Under the pieces are notes generated by a model. The model was not told where the DNA came from and did no database searches. It saw only the letters and a program-made list of their open reading frames with translations. From contig JBBEBG010000007.1 of assembly GCA_040882465.1 (NCBI GenBank), positions 77,357 to 141,356 of the forward strand: a stretch of DNA of 64,000 nt, read 5' to 3'. The DNA is from Gemmatimonadota bacterium. GTDB lineage: Bacteria > Gemmatimonadota > Gemmatimonadetes > Longimicrobiales > Gaopeijiaceae. This document shows positions 9,623-17,968 of this stretch, piece after piece. Position 1 is the first letter of the stretch. Each line of letters starts with the position of its first letter. The translations under genes and the position numbers were made by a program.

Positions 9623-11305
9623 GTGAGCGTCCAGCTCTACATCACCCTGGCGGTTGGCCTCACCTTCGCCCTCTACATCGGGATCGCGATCTGGTCGCGC
9701 GTCTCCACGACCCGCGGGTTCTATGTCGCGGGGCGCGGGATTCCGCCGGTCTTCAACGGGATGGCGACCGCGGCCGACTGGATGAGCGCCGCTTCCTTCA
9801 TCTCGATGGCCGGACTCATCTCCTTTCTCGGCTTCGACGGGAGCGTGTATCTCCTCGGGTGGACCGGAGGGTACGTCCTTCTCGCCCTTCTCCTCGCCCC
9901 CTTCCTCCGGAAGTTCGGGAAGTTCACCGTTCCCGCCTTCATCGGGGAACGATACTACTCGGGGACGGCACGGGTCGTGGCCGCCTTCTGCGCGATCGCG
10001 ATCTCCTTCACCTACGTCGCCGGACAGATGCGGGGGGCGGGGATCGTCTTCTCGCGATTTCTCGAGATCCCGATCGGGAGCGGGGTCATTGTCGGGATGA
10101 CGGTCGTCGCCTTTTACGCCGTGCTCGGCGGGATGAAGGGGATCACCTGGACGCAGGTGGCCCAGTACATCGTCCTGATCACCGCGTATCTCATCCCCGC
10201 AATCGCGGTGGCGATCCTTCTCACCGGAAACCCGATTCCGCAGATCGCCTTTCCGGACGTGGCGTCACGCCTCGACGGGTTGTTGCAGGAGCTCGGGTTC
10301 GCCGCCTACACGACGCCCTTCACGAGCCTCACGCGACTGAACGTCTTCCTCATCACCCTCGCTCTCATGTGCGGGACGGCGGGACTCCCCCACGTGATCA
10401 TTCGCTTCTACACGACGCGGACCGTAAGCGGGGCGCGGTGGACGGGCGTCTTCGCCCTCCTCTTCATCGGCCTCCTCTACACGACGGCGCCCGCGGTCGC
10501 GGTCTTCGCCCGCTACAACCTGGTGGAGACGGTGGTGGGCCAGACCTACGAGGATCGCCCCGAGTGGTTCCGCTCCTGGGAAGCCACCGGGCTCATCGAG
10601 TTCGCCGACAAGGACGGGGACGGGGTGATGGAGCACGCCCCCGGCAACTTCGCCGACCCGGCGAGCGCGAACGAGCTCAGGATCGACCCGGACATCATGG
10701 TCCTCGCGAGCCCCGAGATCGGCGGGCTCCCGGACATCATCCTCGCCTTTGTCGTCGCGGGAGGACTCGCGGCCGCGCTTTCGACGGCTTCCGGCCTCCT
10801 CCTCGTGATCGCCGCATCTTTCTCGCACGACATCTACAAGGCCTTCCTCCGGAAGGAGGCGACGGAGCGCGAGGAGCTCCTCGTGGCGCGCGGGGGGATG
10901 CTCATCGCGGTGCTCCTCGCGGGGCTGCTCGGGATCTATCCGCCCGCCTTCGTCGCGGAGGTCGTGGCCTTCGCCTTCGGGCTCGCGGCGGCCTCCTTTT
11001 TCCCCGCGATCGTTCTCGGCATCTTCGATCCTCGAACGACCAAAGAAGGGGTCATCTCCGGAATGCTCTCCGGGCTCCTCTTCACCGGCTTCTACATCGT
11101 GACGGTGGCCCCTGGAATCGGGATCGGTTGGCGACCCTGGCTCTTCGGGATCTCCCCCCAGGGAATCGGCTCCGTGGGGATGGTCATCGGATTCGTGGTG
11201 ACCTGGGCCGTTTCGAGGATGACACCCCCGCCTCCCGCGGAGATTCAGGAGCTGGTGGAGAGAATCCGTTATCCTCGTGGCGCCGGCTCTTCCACCGACC
11301 ACTGA
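9623..11305 (+). CDS. sodium/solute symporter, VC_2705/acetate-permease-like
   Basis: A 560-residue inner-membrane transporter of the SSS family with about 13 spans. The N-terminal signature is FYVAGRGIPPVFNGMATAAD followed by WMSAASFISMAGLI, as in ActP and VC_2705-type carriers. The insert at about 310-350 (EFADKDGDGVMEHAPG) is typical of the DUF4212-associated branch. It probably imports a small organic acid with Na+. The GTG start overlaps the ribosome-binding region of the small subunit's stop (GAGGAGTGAGGTG). A small organic acid formed by the nearby dehydrogenases would be a plausible substrate, but this is only inferred. Confidence 0.92.
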   Translation: MSVQLYITLAVGLTFALYIGIAIWSRVSTTRGFYVAGRGIPPVFNGMATAADWMSAASFISMAGLISFLGFDGSVYLLGWTGGYVLLALLLAPFLRKFGKFTVPAFIGERYYSGTARVVAAFCAIAISFTYVAGQMRGAGIVFSRFLEIPIGSGVIVGMTVVAFYAVLGGMKGITWTQVAQYIVLITAYLIPAIAVAILLTGNPIPQIAFPDVASRLDGLLQELGFAAYTTPFTSLTRLNVFLITLALMCGTAGLPHVIIRFYTTRTVSGARWTGVFALLFIGLLYTTAPAVAVFARYNLVETVVGQTYEDRPEWFRSWEATGLIEFADKDGDGVMEHAPGNFADPASANELRIDPDIMVLASPEIGGLPDIILAFVVAGGLAAALSTASGLLLVIAASFSHDIYKAFLRKEATEREELLVARGGMLIAVLLAGLLGIYPPAFVAEVVAFAFGLAAASFFPAIVLGIFDPRTTKEGVISGMLSGLLFTGFYIVTVAPGIGIGWRPWLFGISPQGIGSVGMVIGFVVTWAVSRMTPPPPAEIQELVERIRYPRGAGSSTDH

Positions 11306-11318
11306 TCCGACGGACCTC

Positions 11319-11819
11319 ATGGCGCAAAATCACACCTTCGACATCACCACCGGCGTGGACCTCCAGGAAGTGGACAACGCGGTGAACCAGGCCACGAAGG
11401 AGGTGGGACAACGGTACGACTTCAAGGGTACCAAATGTACTCTCGAGCTGGACCGGGCCGCGGGCGCGGTCAAACTCGACGCCGACGACGAATACAAGCT
11501 GAAGGCGCTCAACGAGATCCTCCTCGCCAAGCTCGCGAAGCGTGGAGTGCCGCTGAAAAACGTGGATCCGGGAGAAATCGAGCTGGGGACGCTGGGTCGC
11601 GCCCGCCAGGTCATCTCTCTGAAGCAGGGGATCCCCCCGGAAACGGCGAAGGAGATCGTGAAAGAGGTGAAGGGGTTGAAGCTCAAGAAGTGCCAAGTCC
11701 AGATTCAGGGGAACGAGCTCCGGGTCAGCAGCCCCGACCTCGACACCCTCCAGCAGGTCATCGCCTTCCTCAAGGGGAAGGATTTCGGGGTGCAGCTCGA
11801 CTTCGGGAACTTTCGCTGA
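11319..11819 (+). CDS. yajQ: YajQ-family nucleotide-binding protein
   Basis: A 166-residue cytoplasmic protein, close to the usual 160-165. The ATG at 11319 gives the standard beginning (HTFDITTGVDLQEVDNAVNQ). Later conserved parts are YDFKG, GIPPETAKEIVKEVKGLK, KCQVQIQGNELRVS and KDFGVQLDFGNFR at the C terminus. YajQ proteins bind cyclic di-GMP in Xanthomonas and Pseudomonas and have been reported to bind RNA or nucleotides. The gene begins 13 bases after the symporter and 10 bases before the rhodanese gene, so it looks co-transcribed with both. Confidence 0.96.
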   Translation: MAQNHTFDITTGVDLQEVDNAVNQATKEVGQRYDFKGTKCTLELDRAAGAVKLDADDEYKLKALNEILLAKLAKRGVPLKNVDPGEIELGTLGRARQVISLKQGIPPETAKEIVKEVKGLKLKKCQVQIQGNELRVSSPDLDTLQQVIAFLKGKDFGVQLDFGNFR

Positions 11820-11829
11820 GGAACCATCC

Positions 11830-12759
11830 ATGCTCTCCTTCGCCCCCCTGACCACCGCCCTCCTGTTCGCGCTCCAGATTGCGCCGTCAGCCACTCCGGC
11901 CGTGGAGGGGACCGACGACGGTCGGACGATCCCGATGCTGGTGAGCGGGGAGTGGCTGGCCGATAATCTCGAACAGCCGGGCCTCGTCGTCGTCCAGGTG
12001 GACCAGCGGGCGACGGGATACGAGGAGGGGCACCTTCCGGGAGCCCGGTACTTGGCGTACGAGCGGATCGCGGCGGAACGGGACGGGGTCCCGACGGAGC
12101 TCCTCCCCGTCGAGGCGCTCCGGGAAGCCTTCGAGTCGGTCGGAGTGGGGGACGGGGTCCGCGTCGTCCTTTACGGGGCGCCACTGTCCGCGGCCCGTGC
12201 CTGGATGACGCTCGACTACCTCGGAGCGAGCGCCGGTGCGGCCATCCTCGACGGGGGGATCGCGGCCTGGAGGGCGGCGGGCCTTCCCCTGACGACCGAG
12301 GTGCCCCTTGTCGAGGCGGCAGTCCTTGCGGTGAACCCGCTCCCCGATCGGGTGGTCCCCGCCGCCTTCGTGGAGGAGCGGGTCGGCGGCCCCGCGTTCA
12401 CGATCGTGGACGCCCGACCGCTGAACGAATACACGGGCGCCGACGGAGGGATGGGAGGTCGCCTCCTCGCGGGCCACATCCCGGGGGCCCGGCACCTCTA
12501 TTGGGAAGAACTGATGGTTTCGACGGCGGACCCGCGACTCCTGCCCCTGGACGACCTTCGCGCGAGATTCGAAGCGGCCGGCGCCTCCGATGACCGTGCG
12601 GTCATCGTTTATTGCTACATCGGGATGCGCGCCAGCATGGCGTATTTCGTCGCCCGCATGCTCGGCTACGAGACGCACCTGTACGATGGATCCTGGTTCG
12701 ATTGGAGCGCCCGGAACCTCGCGGTGGAAGCCGGTCCGGACCGAGGCTCGCTGGATTGA
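11830..12759 (+). CDS. exported two-domain rhodanese (sulfurtransferase)
   Basis: A 309-residue protein with a signal peptide (ALLFALQIAPSATPA) and two rhodanese domains (about 35-150 and 170-300). Only the second has the active-site cysteine loop, CYIGMRAS with Cys262. The first has a degenerate loop (YGAPLSAA), as is usual in tandem rhodaneses. The mature enzyme would transfer sulfane sulfur, for example from thiosulfate to cyanide or another thiol, in the periplasm. It lies within the symporter-YajQ run. Confidence 0.9.
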   Translation: MLSFAPLTTALLFALQIAPSATPAVEGTDDGRTIPMLVSGEWLADNLEQPGLVVVQVDQRATGYEEGHLPGARYLAYERIAAERDGVPTELLPVEALREAFESVGVGDGVRVVLYGAPLSAARAWMTLDYLGASAGAAILDGGIAAWRAAGLPLTTEVPLVEAAVLAVNPLPDRVVPAAFVEERVGGPAFTIVDARPLNEYTGADGGMGGRLLAGHIPGARHLYWEELMVSTADPRLLPLDDLRARFEAAGASDDRAVIVYCYIGMRASMAYFVARMLGYETHLYDGSWFDWSARNLAVEAGPDRGSLD

Positions 12760-12767
12760 GCGGATTC

Positions 12768-13880
12768 ATGCCCCAGAAAATCGCCATCCTTTCATCATCC
12801 TTCGTCGCCCTCGCGAGTTTCGCGGGAGCCGCCCCCGCATCCGCCCAGGGGGCCGGGGCCGGCGCATTCGAGACGCAATATCCGGAGGTGCACGCGCTCG
12901 TCCTCGCCACCCAGGAAGTGCAGGGGCGGCTGCTGGAGTTTCTCGCGACCGAGCTCGTGGAGCATGCGACGATCCGGCCCGAGACCGTTGGGCCCGGCGG
13001 TCAGCACGCCGATCACCAGGAGGTTGGCGGGGAGATGATGTTGGAAGCGGGTCGCGAGGAGTTGGAGGCTTACGGGGACCTCCTCCGGGAGCTCCGCAGG
13101 CTGGCAGCCTCCGGGGTGCCCACGCCCCGCACCGGACCTCCCGGCGAGTCCGGGGTGACTCCACGCCTCCGGGAAACCGTCGTACGGACGCAGACCCTGC
13201 TCCGCCAGATGCTCGACATTTACGCCGACACCCGGATCTTCGACAAATACGCGGCGGTGGACCGGGTCGTGGCGGAGTACCGAAGCGACCCGGAGAGGGC
13301 GCTTCCTGTCCTCCCCAAGTCCATGGCACTGATGTACTTGCACACGTACGCCGGGGCCTTCGGAGCCAACTTTTCCTTCCTCCAGGGAATGACCTGGGCC
13401 TCGAGCTGGCTCCAGTTCGCCGCCTTCGAACCCCTCTTCCTCTACGAACGCGCGGAGGAGCAGCGCTTCGGGATGGAGATCGTCGTGGACCGCTTCTGGA
13501 GAAAGCTCGAGGCACCGCCGATGGGATTTCCGACCGAGATGCCCATGGTCCCGGCCATCTCCCCGGGACTCCGCGGGAGGCACCCCCAGGCCGCCGCGAT
13601 CTTCGACAACCTGGATATCCTTCTTGCCATCACGACCGACGTCGTCCTGCATCCCGGAGTCGGCGACAAGGAAGGGACGGTGGAAGCCGTCCTGGATGCG
13701 TTCACGAATCCCGAGTACGAGATCGTCAGCCTGTACGATTGGACCCTCATGGCCCTCCGCCACGGGATCTACAATCAGGGCGGGCCCGCGATCGGTCTCC
13801 TCGACCGCTCCGAGCGCAACGTGATGTTGGAACACGCCCAGCACGGGGGAGGGATGGTCCTCCCCGGAATGCCTCGCTGA
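12768..13880 (+). CDS. secreted protein of unknown function
   Basis: A 370-residue exported protein that I do not recognise. The ATG at 12768, 8 bases after the rhodanese stop, gives a signal peptide ending in PASAQ. The mature part is mostly helical. It has a heptad-like stretch (about residues 25-110) that contains HADHQEVGGEMMLEAG, a central aromatic part (MYLHTYAGAFGANFSF) and a C-terminal segment rich in His and Met (MLEHAQHGGGMVLPGM), which might bind a metal. It closes the 9.3-13.9 kb operon and converges on the GMC gene. Confidence 0.7.
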   Translation: MPQKIAILSSSFVALASFAGAAPASAQGAGAGAFETQYPEVHALVLATQEVQGRLLEFLATELVEHATIRPETVGPGGQHADHQEVGGEMMLEAGREELEAYGDLLRELRRLAASGVPTPRTGPPGESGVTPRLRETVVRTQTLLRQMLDIYADTRIFDKYAAVDRVVAEYRSDPERALPVLPKSMALMYLHTYAGAFGANFSFLQGMTWASSWLQFAAFEPLFLYERAEEQRFGMEIVVDRFWRKLEAPPMGFPTEMPMVPAISPGLRGRHPQAAAIFDNLDILLAITTDVVLHPGVGDKEGTVEAVLDAFTNPEYEIVSLYDWTLMALRHGIYNQGGPAIGLLDRSERNVMLEHAQHGGGMVLPGMPR

Positions 13881-13938
13881 ACTGAGGGGGCTCGCCGGTC
13901 AGATGGCGGCGCCGGCCGCCGCGGTGGGCCAGCGTCGC

Positions 13939-15651
13939 CTACCCTACGATCGAGCTCCAGCTCTCCGCGAGGTGTTGCGCGGTGCGCCATGCCAGCGCCT
14001 GGGCCGTGAGCGTGGGGTTTCGGGCACCGCTCGTCCCCATGACGGAGGCTCCGAGGACACCGAGGTTCGGCGCCTCGTGCGAAAAGCCCCACCGATCCAC
14101 GACGTTCGTTTCGGGATTGTCCCCCATCCGGGTCCCGCCATAGGCGTGCGTCGAGGGGCCCATCGCACCCATCCCCGCCCCCCCTCGCGTGACCTCGATC
14201 GCCCCCGCCTCCCCGTACCACTCCTCCATCCGGTCCATCACGTAGTTCGCGATCGCGACCTCGTTTTCCTTGAACTGCCCGGTGATCCGAATGACGGGCA
14301 TCCCCAGGGAGTCCGTGGCCGCCGGGTCGAGGTCGAGGAAGTTGGTCTCGTACGGGAGCGTAGTTTTCTGGATGTACGAGCTGCTCGTCCGATCGGCGTT
14401 GTCACGAATGAATGCCTTCCACTCCGAGCCCCAATTCCGGGAAATCCGCCCGTAACTCCCCACCCCCGCGGCGGAGATGGGGCGGCGGTCCGACATCACC
14501 CAGAGGTTTCCGCCCCCGATGAAGTTCAGATCGGAGTGGTCGAAGTTGTCGTCCGCGAAGTCGTCCACCGCGACGCCCTGTGCGGGGAGGCCATACCATG
14601 ACTTCAGGTCGAAGGGGAATAGCGCCCCCACGCCGCCCGCCTGGTGGTGGCTGAAGTAGTGGCGTCCGACCTGCCCGTGGTTGTTCGAGAGGCCGATCGG
14701 GTAGGCCGGTGAGGTCGATGTCAGAAGGATGCGGCTGTTTTCGTACGTGTACCCCGCGATGAGAACCGCCCGGGCCGGCTGGAAGTATTCGTTCGAGCCG
14801 ATCAGGTAGTTCACGCCGGCGACCCGCCCTTCCCCGTCCACCTCGATCGTCGTCGCGTGCGCCCGGGTCACGACGGTGAGACGCCCGGTGGCGAGCGCCT
14901 TCGGAATGGTGGTGACGTGGGGGCCGCTCTTCGCGTCCACGTGACAGCCGCCCATGTTGCAGAAGCCGTGATAAACGCACCCCGGCCGGCCGTCGTACGC
15001 CTCGGAGTTGATCGAGGCCGGGCCCGGGAAGGGTTTCCAGCCGAGGGAGCGGGCGCTCTCCGCCATGTGCTCGAGGAACGCGGTCCCGCGCAGCGGCGGC
15101 ATCGGAAACTCCCGCCGGCGCGGCCCCTCGAAGGGATTGCCGCGCGGATCGATCGTCCCCTGTACGTTCCCGGCCTGCCCGGAAACGCCCGTCTCCCGCT
15201 CGACGCGGTCGTAATAGGGCTCGAGCTCTTCGTAGCCGAAAGGCCAGTCCTCCACCGTCGAGCCCGCCGGGATCCGGGACGCGCCGTACCGCCGCGTCGT
15301 CTCGCTCACGACGCGGAAGTCCCAAGGATTCAGCCGCCAGGCCTGGGCCCAATAATGCCAGGTGGTGCCCCCGACCGCGTTCATCATGGGGTGCCCGCCC
15401 ACGCGATTCGCGTTCTGCGCCGCGGTGGCGCGGGAAGTCGGGCGCTCCAGATAGGCCTTCTGCACGAGCATGGGCCAATCGCGCGTATTGTTCCGGATTT
15501 CATCGGGGACGAAGTCGTGCCTCGAAAGCCAGGTCCCGGCCTCCAGCCCCACGACCTGGAGCCCCGCCTCGACGAGGGGGAGGGTCGCGAGACCGCCCAC
15601 AGCCCCCAATCCGACGATGACCACGTCCGTCTCTTGAAGTCTTCTAGCCAT
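13939..15651 (-). CDS. GMC-family FAD oxidoreductase (gluconate dehydrogenase-like large subunit)
   Basis: A 570-residue flavoprotein. The FAD-binding motif is at the N terminus (VIVGLGAVGG, residues 12-20). The GMC catalytic region near the C terminus includes STHAYGGTRMGDNPETNVVD, and the final segment (GASVMGTSGARNPTLTAQAL) is typical of the family. The pairing with a subunit-3 gene immediately upstream points to the gluconate/2-keto-sugar dehydrogenase or sorbitol dehydrogenase branch, which oxidises sugars or sugar acids at the periplasmic face. It has no signal peptide of its own, so export would probably rely on the Tat-signal subunit 3. The usual cytochrome c third subunit is absent from this operon. 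Confidence 0.9.
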   Translation of the reverse strand: MARRLQETDVVIVGLGAVGGLATLPLVEAGLQVVGLEAGTWLSRHDFVPDEIRNNTRDWPMLVQKAYLERPTSRATAAQNANRVGGHPMMNAVGGTTWHYWAQAWRLNPWDFRVVSETTRRYGASRIPAGSTVEDWPFGYEELEPYYDRVERETGVSGQAGNVQGTIDPRGNPFEGPRRREFPMPPLRGTAFLEHMAESARSLGWKPFPGPASINSEAYDGRPGCVYHGFCNMGGCHVDAKSGPHVTTIPKALATGRLTVVTRAHATTIEVDGEGRVAGVNYLIGSNEYFQPARAVLIAGYTYENSRILLTSTSPAYPIGLSNNHGQVGRHYFSHHQAGGVGALFPFDLKSWYGLPAQGVAVDDFADDNFDHSDLNFIGGGNLWVMSDRRPISAAGVGSYGRISRNWGSEWKAFIRDNADRTSSSYIQKTTLPYETNFLDLDPAATDSLGMPVIRITGQFKENEVAIANYVMDRMEEWYGEAGAIEVTRGGAGMGAMGPSTHAYGGTRMGDNPETNVVDRWGFSHEAPNLGVLGASVMGTSGARNPTLTAQALAWRTAQHLAESWSSIVG

Positions 15652-15699
15652 TTTTTTTCCTTCGGGGACGGTCGCTCCCCGGCGGCGGTTCAGTCGAGT

Positions 15700-16389
15700 T
15701 CAGCGCTCGTAAGCGGAGCGGTGGTTCGGGGGAAGCTCCTGGGCTTCCATGCGCGCCTGGTCCGTCGCGCTCACTCCCGTACGGACGCCCGGATAACGGA
15801 GGAGGTCCCACCCGATGAAGTCCTGGTTTCCCCCGTAATAGGGATCGGAGAAGGTCCCCTGGAGCGTGTGCGACCGGATCATGTTGAAGAACTGGCCGGA
15901 GCTTCCCGCAAAGCCGGCGCCGGTGTTCGTGGCGGACCCGCCCTGGCAGTCGATCAGGACGGAGTCCTGCTCCGTTTCCGAAAGCTCCACGAAGGGACGG
16001 CCCCGCGAATAGCGGCTGTAACGGTCCAGGGCGGCGAGGCCGATCTGATAAGCCTCCTTCTGCCCGGAGAGAGCGCCTCCGAGCTCCCGGTCGATGTAAT
16101 ACATCGCCCCCGCTTCGCGGGCGCCCGGGCCCAACTCATCGGCCGGGATGATGCGCGCGACAATGGCGGTCAGAATCTCGAACTCGGCGACCGTGAGGGT
16201 CTGAAGCGCCCTCGGCGGGGCGGCGGCGGATCTCGCGCCCCTCGCGGTCCCCTCCCCCAGCACTGGAAGGGCGGTCTTTTCGGGTGTGGTCCCGGCAAGT
16301 GTCCCGGGGAACGCTACAGCGGCGCCGGCGAGGCCAGCGCTCTTCAGCATCTCCCGTCGAGAAATTTTGCGGGGTTGCTCGTCCGACAT
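15700..16389 (-). CDS. gluconate 2-dehydrogenase subunit 3-like protein, Tat-exported
   Basis: A 229-residue protein with a Tat signal (ISRREMLKSAGLAGAAVAF). The ATG at 16389 is chosen for its GGGAGGAG box. The mature domain begins with the family pattern (LTVAEFEILTAIVARIIPAD), followed by GAREAGAMYYIDRELGG and a C-terminal FNMIRSHTLQGTFSDPYYGG. Subunit 3 assembles with the GMC flavoprotein and carries it across the membrane. The stop is 48 bases before the GMC start. Confidence 0.9.
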   Translation of the reverse strand: MSDEQPRKISRREMLKSAGLAGAAVAFPGTLAGTTPEKTALPVLGEGTARGARSAAAPPRALQTLTVAEFEILTAIVARIIPADELGPGAREAGAMYYIDRELGGALSGQKEAYQIGLAALDRYSRYSRGRPFVELSETEQDSVLIDCQGGSATNTGAGFAGSSGQFFNMIRSHTLQGTFSDPYYGGNQDFIGWDLLRYPGVRTGVSATDQARMEAQELPPNHRSAYER

Positions 16390-16456
16390 CGTTCCGCTCC
16401 TCCCGGATCGGTCTCGGGCCGTCAATAGGGGCGGCGACGAGATCCCGGTCCGGTCG

Positions 16457-17050
16457 TCAGAGTTGGCTTGCGGGAGAATCCATCGGCTGTCGCTGGTAGA
16501 TCGGGACCATCTCCCCCTCTCCGATCACATGCCCTTCGATCGCCTCCAGCACCTGGGCCCGGTTCAGTTCGGGAGGGAGGTTCAGCTCCTGATCCAGCGC
16601 GATTACGACGAAGCGATAGTGATTGATGTTTCCGAGGGGGGGCGCGGGGCCGCGGTACATCGGGAGACCCCACCCGTTGTCCCCATGGACGGCCCCCGCG
16701 AGCTCCGCGGGCATCGGGGTCCGGCGGTCGATCGGAAGCCCTTCCGGAAGTCCGGTCGCGGTCCCCGGAATGTTGTAGATGAGCCAGTGCACCCAGGGGG
16801 GCGGATTTCCGGCGCCGTGGTCTTCGCAGATCACGACGATCTGGCGGGTCCCTTCAGGAAGATTCGACCAGGTCAAGGGCGGAGAGAGGTTCCGCCCGTC
16901 GGGGCTGTAGTCCCTCGGCATCGTCTCGAAGGCCGTCATCGTCGGACTCTCGACGGCGATGCGATGAATTTCCTGAGCGGCGGTTCCCGCAGCCCAGAAA
17001 CCGGCGACCACGACCGCGCCCAGCGCGGCCACCCTGCGGCAACCCGTCAT
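16457..17050 (-). CDS. YbhB/YbcL-type PEBP protein, exported
   Basis: A 197-residue exported protein. The ATG at 17050 gives a signal peptide ending TAAQ. The PEBP ligand-site residues are visible in YSPDGRNLSPPLTW, then VVICEDHGAG with PPPWVHWLIYNIP, then GNINHYRFVVIALD. Bacterial PEBPs of this type bind small anions or phospholipid head groups, and their role is poorly known. It is the first gene of a PEBP, subunit 3, GMC series (67- and 48-base gaps). Confidence 0.93.
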   Translation of the reverse strand: MTGCRRVAALGAVVVAGFWAAGTAAQEIHRIAVESPTMTAFETMPRDYSPDGRNLSPPLTWSNLPEGTRQIVVICEDHGAGNPPPWVHWLIYNIPGTATGLPEGLPIDRRTPMPAELAGAVHGDNGWGLPMYRGPAPPLGNINHYRFVVIALDQELNLPPELNRAQVLEAIEGHVIGEGEMVPIYQRQPMDSPASQL

Positions 17051-17204
17051 CCGGGGACCCCTCCCTCCGCCAGCCAGGCTTTCCTCGGGGAATTCCGCGT
17101 GCGGGGGCGACTCGCCGGCCCCCAGCGGTGAAGCGGCCAACTTAGGAGGCCCGCTCTTCACTGGTCAAGAATCGAGGGACCGCGCGCCCGCCCCCGGGCT
17201 CGAA

Positions 17205-17786
17205 TCACCGATGCGCGGCCGCCCTGGGCTGGTCTGCCGGCGCCCCGGCGGCGATGGCGCCGGTCGCGGCGGCCCGAAGCTCGCTCCCGTCGACCTCCAA
17301 GTCGAAGGTGCGGTAGTCGCAGGTCAGCTCCTCACCCGGCCCGATATCCCGGTTCGTGACCGTGTACGACCCGCGGTCGTCGCAATTGGGAAGGTCCGCA
17401 TGATTCATGAAACGAGCATGGTCTCCGCAGAGCACGTAGACCCCCGTCTCGTCCAGGTAAGTGTAATGCCGGAGCCTGGCCTGGAAGGGTTGGGGGAAAG
17501 AAGCGAGCTCTTCGGCGGTGAGGGTCCAATCCACCTCGGGAGTGAAATCCCAGATCATGGTGCGCGCGGGGATAAACTCCACCGCAAACGCGCCCACGCC
17601 GTGAATGGCACTCCGGCGGAGCACGGTCGGTACGGTGAACACGGGGTTCGAGGGGGAAAGGGTGGCATGAAAACCGGCGAGGTGAGGGGGATTCCCGGGA
17701 GAGAAGGGGAAGTCCCGAACGTCGCCGCACCAAAAGGAATAGCGCACGCACCGCACCGGTGGAAGGGGATCTGCGGGTGGAGCCAT
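17205..17786 (-). CDS. SET-domain protein (putative protein lysine methyltransferase)
   Basis: A compact bacterial SET protein. Motifs are SAIHGVGAFAVEFIPART at the start of the domain, RFMNHADLPNCD (the NHxxxPN cofactor site) and GEELTCDYRTF. The open frame extends upstream to 17993, but that part has no domain. The ATG at 17786 is used here, and an internal GTG just before TVPTVLRRS would leave only the SET domain, which is the usual size for this family. A short Ala-rich tail follows. The bacterial substrates of these enzymes are mostly unknown. It is divergent from the NHL gene at 17969. Confidence 0.8.
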   Translation of the reverse strand: MAPPADPLPPVRCVRYSFWCGDVRDFPFSPGNPPHLAGFHATLSPSNPVFTVPTVLRRSAIHGVGAFAVEFIPARTMIWDFTPEVDWTLTAEELASFPQPFQARLRHYTYLDETGVYVLCGDHARFMNHADLPNCDDRGSYTVTNRDIGPGEELTCDYRTFDLEVDGSELRAAATGAIAAGAPADQPRAAAHR

Positions 17787-17968
17787 CCCCGGTGCGATCC
17801 GGTGCCCGCCCCGGTGGCGTCGGCCTCCCCCAGCCAGACGCTTGCCGCCCCACCCCGGCGGTCCTACCCTCCTGAGAGCACTTCGCGGGGAGGGGGAGGC
17901 CGGCCGCGCGCCTGCCTTCACACCTTCTGGCCCTTCTTGCGGCTTCCCCTTCAACGGAGCCCGACCCC

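Noticed and set aside
13905-13920. GC-rich inverted repeat between convergent genes as a terminator
   Set aside because: Only a 6-bp stem with no T-run; common by chance at this GC content.
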